Source: Mya arenaria | Taxonomy: Eukaryota > Mollusca > Bivalvia > Myida > Myidae | Length of the DNA: 64,000 bases | Direction of reading: 5' to 3' | Assembly (NCBI RefSeq): GCF_026914265.1 | Contig: NC_069125.1 | Location: 26,883,595-26,947,594 of the forward strand | Shown: one piece after another, positions 36,800 to 47,192 of the stretch | Numbering within the stretch: the stretch's first letter is position 1 | Layout of the letters: each line of letters starts with the position of its first letter | Notes under the pieces: generated by a model | Seen by the model: the letters and a program-made list of their open reading frames with translations, nothing else | What the model was told of the DNA's origin: nothing | The model's database searches: none | Made by a program: the position numbers and the translations under genes

Positions 36800-38761
36800 C
36801 GAGTGTAACATCAACTAAATAAAGTCAAATAGTCCATGTCCACTACAATATACACGTAATATATCACAAAAGGGAATTATAACTCCTTTATTTCCATTGT
36901 GGGTCTTGTGTTTAAACACATTTATAATAGACGCGTAGTAGTTCATTGTTGATGTTGATTTATAATCAGATTTGTATGATGTTCAGATAAGGTCTGTTTA
37001 TTACATTTAGTTTGAATTTTATTTCATTTAAGTCTGACAAATTTTCTTAGAAAATTATGTTCGAGCGTTTGTATTCAGATCGAATTAGATTAAATTAATT
37101 TCTAATATTCGTTTCTCAGAAAAATATGTACGTACATTTTATACAACATTGGAGACAACACATTGTTTGATGTCAAACTATGTCGGTGTGTTAAAATTTT
37201 GCACAGTTTTACAAAATAAATATAAAAAACTACACACTTTGAAAGGGAGGTAAATTTGCTTTTAAGCGTTTTCAGTATGGCTCAACAGGATACGTGCAAA
37301 GTTTTCATGAAACGTTGAAAAAACAGAATAGACGGAAAGCGGCAGTTTCACAAAACAAACCACTGAACAATATTTGATAATAGCATTGTTTTATTAAATT
37401 GACCCGTGACGATAATGTCATATGTAACAAGCTAGAATATTACCAAATTTGCAAGACCCAATGACCGTGGAAACGCCACCGAAGTGAAAAAGATGTACAA
37501 TTAAAAGCTAAGAAAATTGTGGCAGGTTCGAACATGTTTATCAGTGTTTGGATTTAAAAATTATTTGCGATAAAGGTCATTATTGGCAAATGTTGCAACC
37601 AAGGTTGTAATTTTTAAAAAGCTGATTTTTTGAATTATGTTATACATAATTCATATCTTATATTATTTCTTGGCTGTTAAATAATTCAAATGATAATTGC
37701 TATCATAACCTGTTCTTTGAAAGTTGCTATAAGGTCCTAATTATTTCGTACTGTTTTTAACCCAACATTATATTTTTGAATATACGAGTCTTGTCTGTTA
37801 TCCTTGAAAAAAACTTATCATATATATTTGCATGATGAAACACTTATTAACATGTATAAGGATGGTCGTATTTGCTACGTTTTGCAATAGAATGAGTGTT
37901 TCACCGCTTTGAACCTTAATCCGTACAGAAAACCACTGTTTTGGTTTTCTTTCAACAATATTGATTTCAACAAAACATTTCTCAATTAAACAAAGTGTAT
38001 AAATAGAAAAAGGATTGTCTATTTTTATACTAGACGAGTGATTTATGTACAAAAAAATATATATAACACGATATAATAAAACAGTAAAGCTTCGCGAAGG
38101 AAAACATTCCACAAAAAGTGAGTTTTACGTAATATTTCGAGGGTTAATATGACACTCTCATTTAAAATCAATTCAAACATATGTATAACAAAACATAAAT
38201 TTTGAGTGATACACCTTTAACTACTTACTAAATACTGCATTTATGGAAAATATTAAAGATGCACTATTACACCCAAAGAAGGTTTACATCAATTAAAAAT
38301 TATTTTAATATTCCAAAAAGGATGAATAAATATCGAAAACAATGGTTCTTATGAAGGAGTTTAATTTGAAAGAAATGAGCATAAAACATGATATTTCTAC
38401 CTTTTGAAACACAGTTACAATCTTGTTATCAGTAATTAAATTTTTCCACGAATGCATTATTTAGTAAGTATTCAAAAGTTTATCAGTAAAAAGTGATGTT
38501 TGTTATACATGTGTATGTATTGATTTTGAATAAGATTGTCACTTTAATTACAGATTACAAGATTGTAACTATGAAATTAATAGCTGAAAATGCTGAAAAT
38601 GATTAGTGAGTGCTAAAGTATTTAGTGCGATCTACTATCTCTCATAAGGTGAATGAATACCGTGTTTACTGCTCTTTTCTTTTAAATTATTCTCGGTACC
38701 TTCATAAGAACTATTGTTTTCGACATTCATTCATCCAATTTGGTACATTAAAACAATTGTA
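36800..38761. other. Intergenic, nothing recognised
   Basis: AT-rich DNA. The minus-strand frame at 37798-38112 has no domain and ordinary AT-rich composition, so it is not called. Confidence 0.5.
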
Positions 38762-39110
38762 TTAATTGTGGTTAATCTTATTTGGGAGTAAGAGTGCATC
38801 TTTATAAGAACTCCAAATATCAAACGATGTTGTATCACCAACACAGGATCGAAAAAGCGTAGAGAAAATGTCTTTTAAAAGAGAATAAAACATTTTGTAG
38901 AATAGCGTACGTTTATGGTTACGCTTTCTTTCTGTTAAAGAATCAATTTCTGTTTCAATATACAGATTGGACATGGAAACAAGTCGTGTTGTTTGGGAGA
39001 TGATTCGCGCTGCCTCTTGCTGAACTTTCTCCAGTTGCTCTTCGTCTGCTCCAAACCACATATTAGCATTCCAACAGAGGCCCAATAAACGTTGTATTTT
39101 AATGGCTAGG
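38762..39110 (-). mobile_element. LINE 3'-end fragment (RT C-terminal region)
   Basis: Encodes LEKVQQEAARIISQTTRL, LYIETEIDSLTERKR and KRTLFYKM, the typical C-terminal region of CR1/jockey-type ORF2 proteins. It belongs to a different family from the 27165 element and probably the same one as 56213-56795, whose RT style fits. No endonuclease or RT core is left here. Confidence 0.8.
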
Positions 39111-39151
39111 GATTCACGACCTAAAATTATTTGTACAACATCATCCATCAT

Positions 39152-39680
39152 TTCTGTTGTCTAAAACCATTGTGGTAACATGAAGTAATGTACTGTATAT
39201 TGCAGATATTCGCTTCAAACACTCATCTTGTTTGGCCATTTGCTACATAATTGTTTTGGAGAGCGACAGCACATTTTTACAGTCATTTTACAAAATAAAA
39301 ATCTAAGATAAATATCACATCATGGATTAATATAAAAAAACGTCGTGAAGGGTAAAAGGAATACTGATAAAATTAAACACTAAAAAACACTTGAAAATCG
39401 AACACTTGAAAATTTAGTCTGAGTCGTAAACGCATTAAGGTGGTCAGTGTTTCTCCAGCCTGAAAATTTGTTTATCGGAACTCAATATTTGCGTTTTTAT
39501 AAAAAAGATTACAAGACTTAACGTCATGAACGCTTGATATATACCGTCTACGAACCTGAAAAAAAAACACAAATGAAAATTTCCAGGTTGTATTTGAAAG
39601 TATTTTTGCTACCATGTAAAAACACTAAATACATATTGTTTTTCCTCAAAATGATGAAATTAAAAAAAATCTGGCAACTC
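39152..39680. other. Intergenic, nothing recognised
   Basis: AT-rich sequence between the LINE fragment and the start of unit 4 homology. Confidence 0.5.
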
Positions 39681-40930
39681 TGATACATTTTGTTGTCAAC
39701 GATCCAACAAGCTCCTCAAAACGTATTCTATTATCACCATGAATAATCACTAAGTCATGTTCGTCGATACCAAACGACCAAATCTTCACTTACTAAATGA
39801 TAGAATATCTTTCTTTGTTTATGTAACGTTTGAATCATACTTGTGAACCCCGGAAATTGTTCGAGCGAAGCTCACAAAATGCAAACGAAGCTACTAGCTA
39901 AGGACTTGCCATTTAATTGACATCAACCAGTTCGTACCTATCCTAAACGGACAACCGTATTCTCAAATTGCATTCATGTTACGTGTAAATAACCTATCAG
40001 ACAAAGTCAGTGTTTCAAATACATCAAAGATGCTTCCGTACTCGTCTAAAATATATGTTGTATTTTGTTTACTATAGAAATAGTAGGCTGCATGACTGTC
40101 GCAATATATCAATAATATATCTCAGAAAGCACAACATTCTGTCAAATCTCAATGTAACATTTTCGAAATTGTCAAAAGTTGTTTTGGACTATACTGTCTA
40201 GTTTAGACGTATAGGCATCGCATTTACAATTAAGAATTTGTTTAACATATTAGTAACCGTTTAATTAAAGTATATCTTACTTGAGGGTCTATTTTACTGA
40301 CTTGATTTTGAATTTATCTTTCAACATTCCTTTTCATTTCTAAGCGTTTTAAACAGTCTACTTCTCAAATCAAGCGTTTGGGAGTGTTGTTGTTAGTCAG
40401 AGTATTACGTTCAGCAAATATGTTTGGTATTTTAACAGCGCATTTGGTAATAGGCAGATCTTTTTAACTGTAAAATATTTGGTATATACATTCTTGAATA
40501 TAATATGATAATCATTTACGACGTCATATTTGCCGGACTGACAAACAGGACAGTTGTACTACACCATTCATCATGTATCATTATTTTCTAATCGTCTCCA
40601 ATTATAGATGTACAATGAAGCAAAATACTAAATTGGCATCGCAAACATCCATCATATTCGTTTCATATATTCATCTTCTTTCTACTTTTAACATAACTGA
40701 TTCGAAGGCAGACAGCAAAACAATATAAAATGGTGTTAATATAGAAGACCTTAGAACTCTCTAGCTTTTACTCCTTGATTTATTCCTCTCATTTTTGTTT
40801 TATATCCATATATAATGGGTCTGTTTCCTTTAATCGTAGCGAAATAGGGACAATCATGATTGCTACATTATTTGAAGTCAGTTATAAGACAAACAGGACT
40901 AATGTGAGCTGATTTTATTTATTCCACACA
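39680..40930. repeat. Left flank of duplicated unit 4
   Basis: Aligns with 63380-64000 and with 16780-17210 and 18590-18690 of unit 2. It includes the recurrent block at 39855-40030. The part corresponding to 3080-6900 is absent, so this unit is shortened at its left. Confidence 0.6.
39855..40030. repeat. Recurrent block 3' of the BTB genes, copy 4
   Basis: More diverged than copies 1-3; keeps CTCACAAAATGCAAACGAAG and a version of CCTATCAGACAAAGTCAG. Confidence 0.6.
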
Positions 40931-41791
40931 AACTCAAATCCGTGCGATTTGAGTCTACAAGTGACCGAATATCCGTAAAGGTATATATTGTACTAGATAT
41001 ATCGTGACCTTGACCTTTGACCTAATGATCACAAAATCAATAGGGGTCATCTACATGACCAACTTGCATACCAAATATGAAGTTCCTGGGTGCAAGCTTT
41101 CTTTAGTTACTGAGCGGTAACCGTTTCTTCACCTCAAGGTATCGCCGACCTTGACCGTTGACCTACTGATCTCAAAATCAATCGGGGTCGTCTACTAGTC
41201 ATGACCAACAAGGATACTAAGTATAATGTTTCTGGTGTCAAGCGTTCTTTAGATATTGAGCGGAAAACGTTTCTTCATCTCAAGGTCACGGTGACCTTGA
41301 CTTATGACCTACTGATCTCAAAATCAATAGGAGTCATCTACTAGTCATGAGCAATAAGCAAACCAAGTAGGAAGTTCCTGGGTACAAGCGTTCTTTAGTT
41401 TGAACAGAAACCATTTTTAAGCCTTGGTCACCGCCAACATGTCGTTTTGTTAACTGAAGGTAACCGCGACCTTGACCTTTGACCGTTTGATCTCAAAATC
41501 AATATGGGTCATCTACTAGTCATGAGCAACTAGCATACCAAGAATGTTTCTGTACCTAAAGGATCTTTAGTTATTGAGCGAAGACCGCTTTTCACCTCAA
41601 GTTTACCGCGACCTTGACATCACAAAATCAGTAGGGGTCTTTTACTAGTCATAACCAACCAGCATACCAAGTATGAAGGTCCTGGGTCTAAACGTTCCAT
41701 AGTTATTGAGCGGAAACGAAGTGTGACGTACAGACTGACAGACTGACGGAAAGGGCAAAAACAATAGGTCTACCCATGAATGGGGGATACA
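40931..41791 (+). mobile_element. Core-repeat element with GACCTTGACC monomers
   Basis: Starts at a hairpin (ACTCAAATC, loop CGTGC, GATTTGAGT; 40932-40954). About five monomers of roughly 142 bp follow, with CGACCTTGACC at about 41004, 41146, 41291, 41467 and 41608, each with a CTCAAAATCAAT...GGGTCAT stretch. It ends with a short GACTGACAGACTGACGG run and a hairpin around CCCATGAATGGG. This monomer type is common in bivalves. No protein is encoded. Confidence 0.6.
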
Positions 41792-41801
41792 TAATAAAGA
41801 C

Positions 41802-43500
41802 AACAAGAGGCACATCAGTGCCTGTGCTCCACTGGCCAAAAGGTTCAAGCAAAGACCACCTAACGAACATTTTCGTCAAATTTAATAGAAATACAATCAT
41901 CAATTTTTAAGGAGAAGTTATTTAAAAAAATTTTTTACTTTAATAGCTCTGGCTGCCATGTTGTGCAGTTGACCGAAATGATTTGGGCAATTTGAGTAAA
42001 GGAGCACCAAACAAACATTTCTGTCAAGTTTTATCGAAAAAAGGTCATCGGTTTCGACGACAAGTCGTATAAAGTTTTTTATTATTTTTTAGCTCTGGCA
42101 GCCATGGTGTGCAGTGGACTGGAACCATTTAACAAATTTTGGTTAATGACCATCTAAGGAACATTTCTGTTAAGTTTCATCAAAATCTGATCATCGGTTT
42201 CTGAGAAGATGTTCTTTAAAGGTTTTTCTATTTTTTTGCCCTGGCAGCCATGTTGTGCAGCGGACCGGAACCATTTGAGCAATTTTGGTTAAGGACCAGC
42301 CAAGGAACAATTCTGTCAAGTTTCATCAAAATCTGCCTATCCGTTTCAGAGGAGATGTCGTTTAAAGATTTTGCTATTTTTAGCTGTGGCGGCCATATTG
42401 TGCAATGGACCAGAACCATTTGAGCAATTTTAATAAAGGACCACCCAAGGAACATTACTGTCAAGTTTCATCAAAATCTGCCGAACCGTTTCAGAGGAGA
42501 TGTCGTTTAAAGATTTTGCTATTTTTAGCTCTGGCGGCCATATTGTGCAATGGACCGGAACCATTTGAGCAATTTTGGTAAAGGACCATCCAAGGAACAT
42601 TTCTGTTAAGTTTCATCAAAATCTGATCATCGGTTTCTGAGAAGATGTTCTTTAAAGGTTTTTCTATTTTTTTGCCCTGGCAGCCATGTTGTGCAGCGGA
42701 CCGGAACCATTTGAGCAATTTTAATAAAGGACCACCCAAGGAACATTACTGTCAAGTTTCATCAAAATCTGCCGAACCGTTTCAGAGGAGATGTCGTTTA
42801 AAGATTTTGCTATTTTTAGCTCTGGCGGCCATATTGTGCAATGGACCGGAACCATTTGAGCAATTTTGGTAAAGGACCATCCAAGGAACATTTCTGTTAA
42901 GTTTCATCAAAATCTGATCATCGGTTTCTGAGAAGATGTTCTTTAAAGGTTTTTCTATTTTTTTGCCCTGGCAGCCATGTTGTGCAGCGGACCGGAACCA
43001 TTTGAGCAATTTTGGTTAAGGACCACCCAAGGAACAATTCTGTCAAGTTTCATCAAAATCTGCCTATCCGTTTCAGAGGAGATGTCGTTTAAAGATTTTG
43101 CTATTTTTAGCTGTGGCGGCCATATTGTGCAATGCACCAGAACCATTTGAGCAATTTTAATAAAGGACCACCCAAGGAACATTACTGTCAAGTTTCATCA
43201 AAATCTGCCAAACCGTTTCAGAGGAGATGTCGTTTAAAGATTTTGCTATTTTTAGCTCTGGCGGCCATATTGTGCAATGGACCGGAACCATTTGAGCAAT
43301 TTTGGTAAAGGACCACCAAAGGAACATTCCTGTGAAGTTTTGTCAAAATCCGCTTATCAGTTTCAGAGGAGATGTCGTTTAAAGTAAAAGTTTACGCACG
43401 CACGCACGCACGCACGCACGTACGCACGCACGCACGCACGCACTCACGACGGACAATCTGTGACGACATAAGCTCCATGGCCTTCGGCCAGTGGAGCTAA
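41802..43500 (+). mobile_element. Core-repeat element with 145 bp monomers
   Basis: Starts ACAAGAGG with hairpin AGGCAC-ATCA-GTGCCT, carries about ten monomers of 145 bp (landmark TTTCATCAAAATCTG), then a GCAC microsatellite (about 43393-43441) and a 3' hairpin (CTCCATGGCC-TTC-GGCCAGTGGAG) followed by CTAA. GCTCCACTGGCC near the start and GGCCAGTGGAGC near the end are inverted repeats. TAATAAAGACA flanks both sides (about 41792 and 43498). Same plan as the 21768 element but a different monomer. Four overlapping minus-strand frames inside it are repeat shadows. Confidence 0.65.
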
Positions 43501-44024
43501 TAAAGACACGCTAGTTTCTGTTTTGATGAAATTAAATACCAAATAAATCTGAATATTTTAAAAAAAGTAAGGTTTTTAGTAAAAACGTTAATTAAATAAT
43601 AATGATAAAACACAAAATCAGGAAAACAACTAAAATTACTGCCATGGCATCGGGGTTCGACCCTGTGTATTTTCGGTCTGCAATCGCAGACTTCCTCCAC
43701 TAGATCATGGTGAAGAGACACCTTAAAAGGGGTTTATGACACATTTATATACACACTTTATAACTGGAGACGGAATTTGCCTACATCAATGTGGAAGTTG
43801 TTGAATGTTTGGTCAATTATTTACATATTCCTAGAGCAAAAATATCATTTCCAACCAAACAGAGAAAGTTGAATAAATATATTATGTATTAATATTTGCA
43901 TTTGTATTTATCAGGAATATTCATGTACAGTTATGTGAACGACTTTATAAACTATATGGCTACAGAAATATGCTTTGTTTATTTTGTCACACCAGTTTCT
44001 ATATTTAAAATCATCCGCCAATGT
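43501..44024. other. 3' flank of BTB gene D
   Basis: Contains a tRNA-like segment (43646-43720) and then AT-rich DNA. About 43960-44020 resembles the sequence next to the stop of copy B (ATATGCTTTGT, TTTAAAATCAT). Confidence 0.5.
43646..43720 (-). repeat. tRNA-like segment
   Basis: On the minus strand it reads ATGATCTAGTGGAGG (A-box-like), CTGCGATTGCAGACC (possible anticodon arm) and GGGTCGAACCCC (perfect T-arm). The good T-arm and poor acceptor stem suggest a tRNA-derived SINE head or pseudogene rather than a working tRNA. Confidence 0.5.
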
Positions 44025-45501
44025 TTATTGTTTAAGCGTAAGACCATGTATTTGACCGCATTGTAAGAATGTGCGGTGGTCTAATTTTCCATGCTTGAGG
44101 TCTATGAATTTTACTCGTACGCCGTTCAATAGGACTGTTTCTTTACGATTTTCACCGTAATATGAATATGGTCCTTTTAGTCTTTGGCGTACTGAGTAAA
44201 TTACTCCTTCGCGAATGGTAATCTCCTTTACAAGACTGACATTCTCATACTTTTCGTCGCCTTTATACGAAATAGTGACATTCTGGGTCAGTACTATTTC
44301 TTGATCCTCAAGGATTTCCAGTGTACCAGTCAAGTTACCAGCTCTAACAGGACGATAAAGAGCTACACTACAACAATTCAAACGTTCTGACGAACTGAAA
44401 CTTATACCATCTAGAGATCCGTCATGGAGCCATCCAGATTGAATTCCTTCGAATCTTGCTATTAAAGAAGGCATTCTACGACAGAGCCTCATTTCTTTAA
44501 TACATTGGACTTTTTCGATATTGGACAAAATGTCGTCCTCAACAACGTTATCTATATAAGAGTCGTAAGACATTCGAGCAAAATCGACAAGAAGTATCAT
44601 ATCGCCAAGATGTTGTCTGAGGTCTTCACTCGTCACATTATCTTTGCCTTCCTTCATGCAAGATAGCTCCGCCCATTTCATACATGTTGCGTACACCTCT
44701 CCTGGCTGAAGTTTCCGTTCTCCCTTTACCCTCTCAAGTACCAATCTAAGTGCTTCAGGTGAAATACTCATGATTCCGTCGGATTGAAACACACGGTCAC
44801 TGTTTTCTGATACAAAGATAAGACATTGCTGAATCAAGTCTTTTTCATCGAATTTCACAGCTTCGTCAATGATGGTACAAACATTGTCGACTGCAATTTC
44901 CTTTTCTAAAAAGGTCTTGCAGCGATTTGTCAAGGGCTCGATGTCGTATTTCTTTGCAGCATACAAAAGAGCCATGACGGATTCGGGCATTAACTGTATT
45001 TCGTTACTGTACATGAACCTGAAACAAAATTGTAGAAATTCCGTTTTTTACGTAACGCTACATTAACACAACCACAACATTGTATGATATGCATTTTCTA
45101 ATGATTTATGTAGCGAGTAATAATGCAAATATTTAGCTAAGGACTCAGTGCTTTGAAAAATACCATTGATCGAGATTTATAAAATGTCACCCGAACTTAA
45201 CTGGGACAAGACATAGGACTTATGAACGACACATCTTCATTTGTAATATTTCATCATACCTGATCACTTGCCTAAAGACGCTTGCTTCCACATCCGGGAT
45301 CTCGACGACACCAGCTTCCGGAAGTGAACCACAGAACATCGTGTGGAAGACCGGGGATCGACTGGCCAGCATGAACCGGTGACACTTTACTTCCTGTTTG
45401 TCCTCTCCTGCCATGATAGTGACGTCACACAGCACTTTAGCATCTAGCATGTGTGCGTTTGTGACAGCGAACGATTCAGCGTGTTGCCAGGAATCAGACA
45501 T
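44025..45501 (-). CDS. BTB-BACK-PHR protein, copy D (411 aa)
   Basis: Exon 1 is 45260-45501 and exon 2 is 44025-45018, with a 241 bp intron (donor GTATGATG, acceptor TTTCAG) and the same split Arg codon. Two ATGs are adjacent at 45504 and 45501; the second matches the start of the other copies. BTB about residues 18-122 (HRFMLASRSP), BACK about 123-255 (MSISPEALRLVL, LLVDFARMSYD), PHR about 262-411 (DGISFSS, SVALYRPV, YSVRQRLKG, QIHGLTLKQ). The frame is open throughout. It is closest to copy B in BACK and PHR. Its 5' flank is unlike that of copies A-C, so its promoter may differ. Function is inferred as for copy A. Confidence 0.9.
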
Positions 45502-46640
45502 CATCAAAAGCTATGGATCTAAACGTGATACAAAATATTTGTAAATATAAAAGTATAGTACCATTTTGCAAACAGTGACAAAAACGTAAAACATTGCTCC
45601 ACTTGTTGAAATGTCTGTATTTCTTCGCTGTTTTTTGAAGGTAACAACTGAAAAAATCAAAGGAAGCCCCGCCCTACCTACTATATGCAACGGAGACAGC
45701 CACCGCAATAACGATTTTCTTAATCAATAAAAATAACAAAAAGAAATCAAAGTGCTGAAAGCACTGATGGACTAGGGCCTCATTCAGGGGAATGTTGACA
45801 ACCATGTTCTAAGCATTGAAAAAATCGCCTCATATCACAAGGGGTCATTGTTTAATGGGCTAGCTTAAACTTTAGACTAAAACTGCTTGCAAGCTGGAAA
45901 GGAAATTTGAAAAATATAGTTAAGTGTGTGTAGAGTGAGGGGGTGGGGGGGGGGGGCTAAAGCGTTAAATCAGATAAAGTCATAGTTCTTTTGAATTTCC
46001 CAAAGTCGTTAAATCAGACTTGTACAAATTAATTTACGTGGTTGGCACACATTCTTCTTTAATTTGATCAATTCCTTTTAATCAAAGGACTGTTATTTGC
46101 AGTTTCAGAGAAGATTTTTAATGATGTAATTATATACTATATAGAAAACCTGTCGCCTCTTTTTCAGGGAAACTTTAAACCACAGAGCCATACTTTAAAC
46201 AATCTTTGTAAAAGACATCTACATTGTACACCTATGTCATACTGCATACACAATGCTATTAGGAAGAAGTTTTTATTTAAAAAGTGAATAATTATTTTCT
46301 CCCCCTTAATTTGTTCTTGGTATTCAATTCATATAACATGTTACCATGATAACTTAGTGTTGTTGATAAATATTAGGCACTGCCTTCTGTCTAATGCTAT
46401 TCATATAACTGCTGCAGACTTTTGTACATAGCAAAGCAAGTTGAGTAGACTAAGATGAGATGAATATCGTTTTTAAAGTATGAAATATTGAAATGTCTTT
46501 TAAATACTTTGACCATCAAATTTCATAACATGGTATCAGCAGTTCATCACACTGCTAGTGAGAATGGAATACCAAACATAATTTTATTCTTTATTTAATA
46601 CCCATCATCAATCCACATGCAATACATATCACAAAATACT
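45502..46640. other. 5' flank of gene D and dispersed repeat
   Basis: No similarity to the other 5' flanks was seen. A G-run lies at about 45940-45956. About 46150-46330 is repeated, diverged, at 47210-47370 (AAACCTGT, ACCACAGAGCCAT or equivalent, AATTATTTTCTCC). Confidence 0.45.
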
Positions 46641-46897
46641 TTAACCCATATTCCGTTCCAGTGCAATACGGCCATATACCACTCTTGTGACGTCGGTACG
46701 CCACTCTTCTATCTGCTGTTGTAGAACCGAGCGTTCACGACGTCCAGAGAGTCGTAAGAAGAGGTCTCCTTCTTCGGAGTCAAATTCACAAGCTCCTCTT
46801 GTATTTCCTTGTTCTCCTCCACTAGAGACTCAATGTCCTCTTGAAGTGTTCGCGAAGCCTTTGTCTTCGGTCGAGCGCCATTTTCTGATGCCGCCAT
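46641..46897 (-). CDS. Small unrecognised ORF with coiled-coil-like start
   Basis: A 62-codon frame begins at 46897 with a good start context (AAAATGGCGG) and reads MAASENGARPKTK followed by a charged, leucine-spaced helix (LQEDIESLVEENKEIQEEL) that looks like a coiled coil; it ends at 46709. The sequence is richer in GC and CpG than its surroundings. Another frame on the same strand stays open past that stop to 46641 and is also rich in charged helical residues. It could be a first exon, a short gene, or a decayed copy of either. I recognise no family. Confidence 0.35.
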
Positions 46898-47037
46898 TTT
46901 TTTAATTCATGTACTGGACGTCTGGACGGGACGAAATTAAACTGAACAATAACCCGATCGGATTAACACCTAAGCGACTATGGGTGACTGCGCATAAAAG
47001 TAGTTCCCATAATTATAACATTTTAGGCTTAAATGTG

Positions 47038-47192
47038 GTAACTGCGTTTTGATCCAGATATGGCGGAATGTCACATTTGATTCTGGTAGTTGTTTGTAGA
47101 TTTTGATTTTACTCGGCTTGTGCCTTGTGGTGTCCGAATCTGCAAAAATCTACTTGAGTCGAATACAACCTACTGGATCAAAACGCAGTATT
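47038..47192. mobile_element. Short fold-back element
   Basis: Ends are AACTGCGTTTTGATCCAG and its near-perfect reverse complement CTGGATCAAAACGCAGT. The interior pairs partly (TAGATTTTGA with AAAAATCTAC). About 155 bp, noncoding. Confidence 0.65.

Noticed and set aside
36408-36808. Long Tyr/His/Leu and Val-rich ORFs
   Set aside because: They are readings of the CTA/CAC microsatellite on both strands. The same applies to 23081-23380 and 60647-61040.
42228-43191. Repeated minus-strand ORFs with MAARAK and SSETD motifs
   Set aside because: They follow the 145 bp monomers of a noncoding element; repetition of the frame reflects the monomer length, not a repeat protein.
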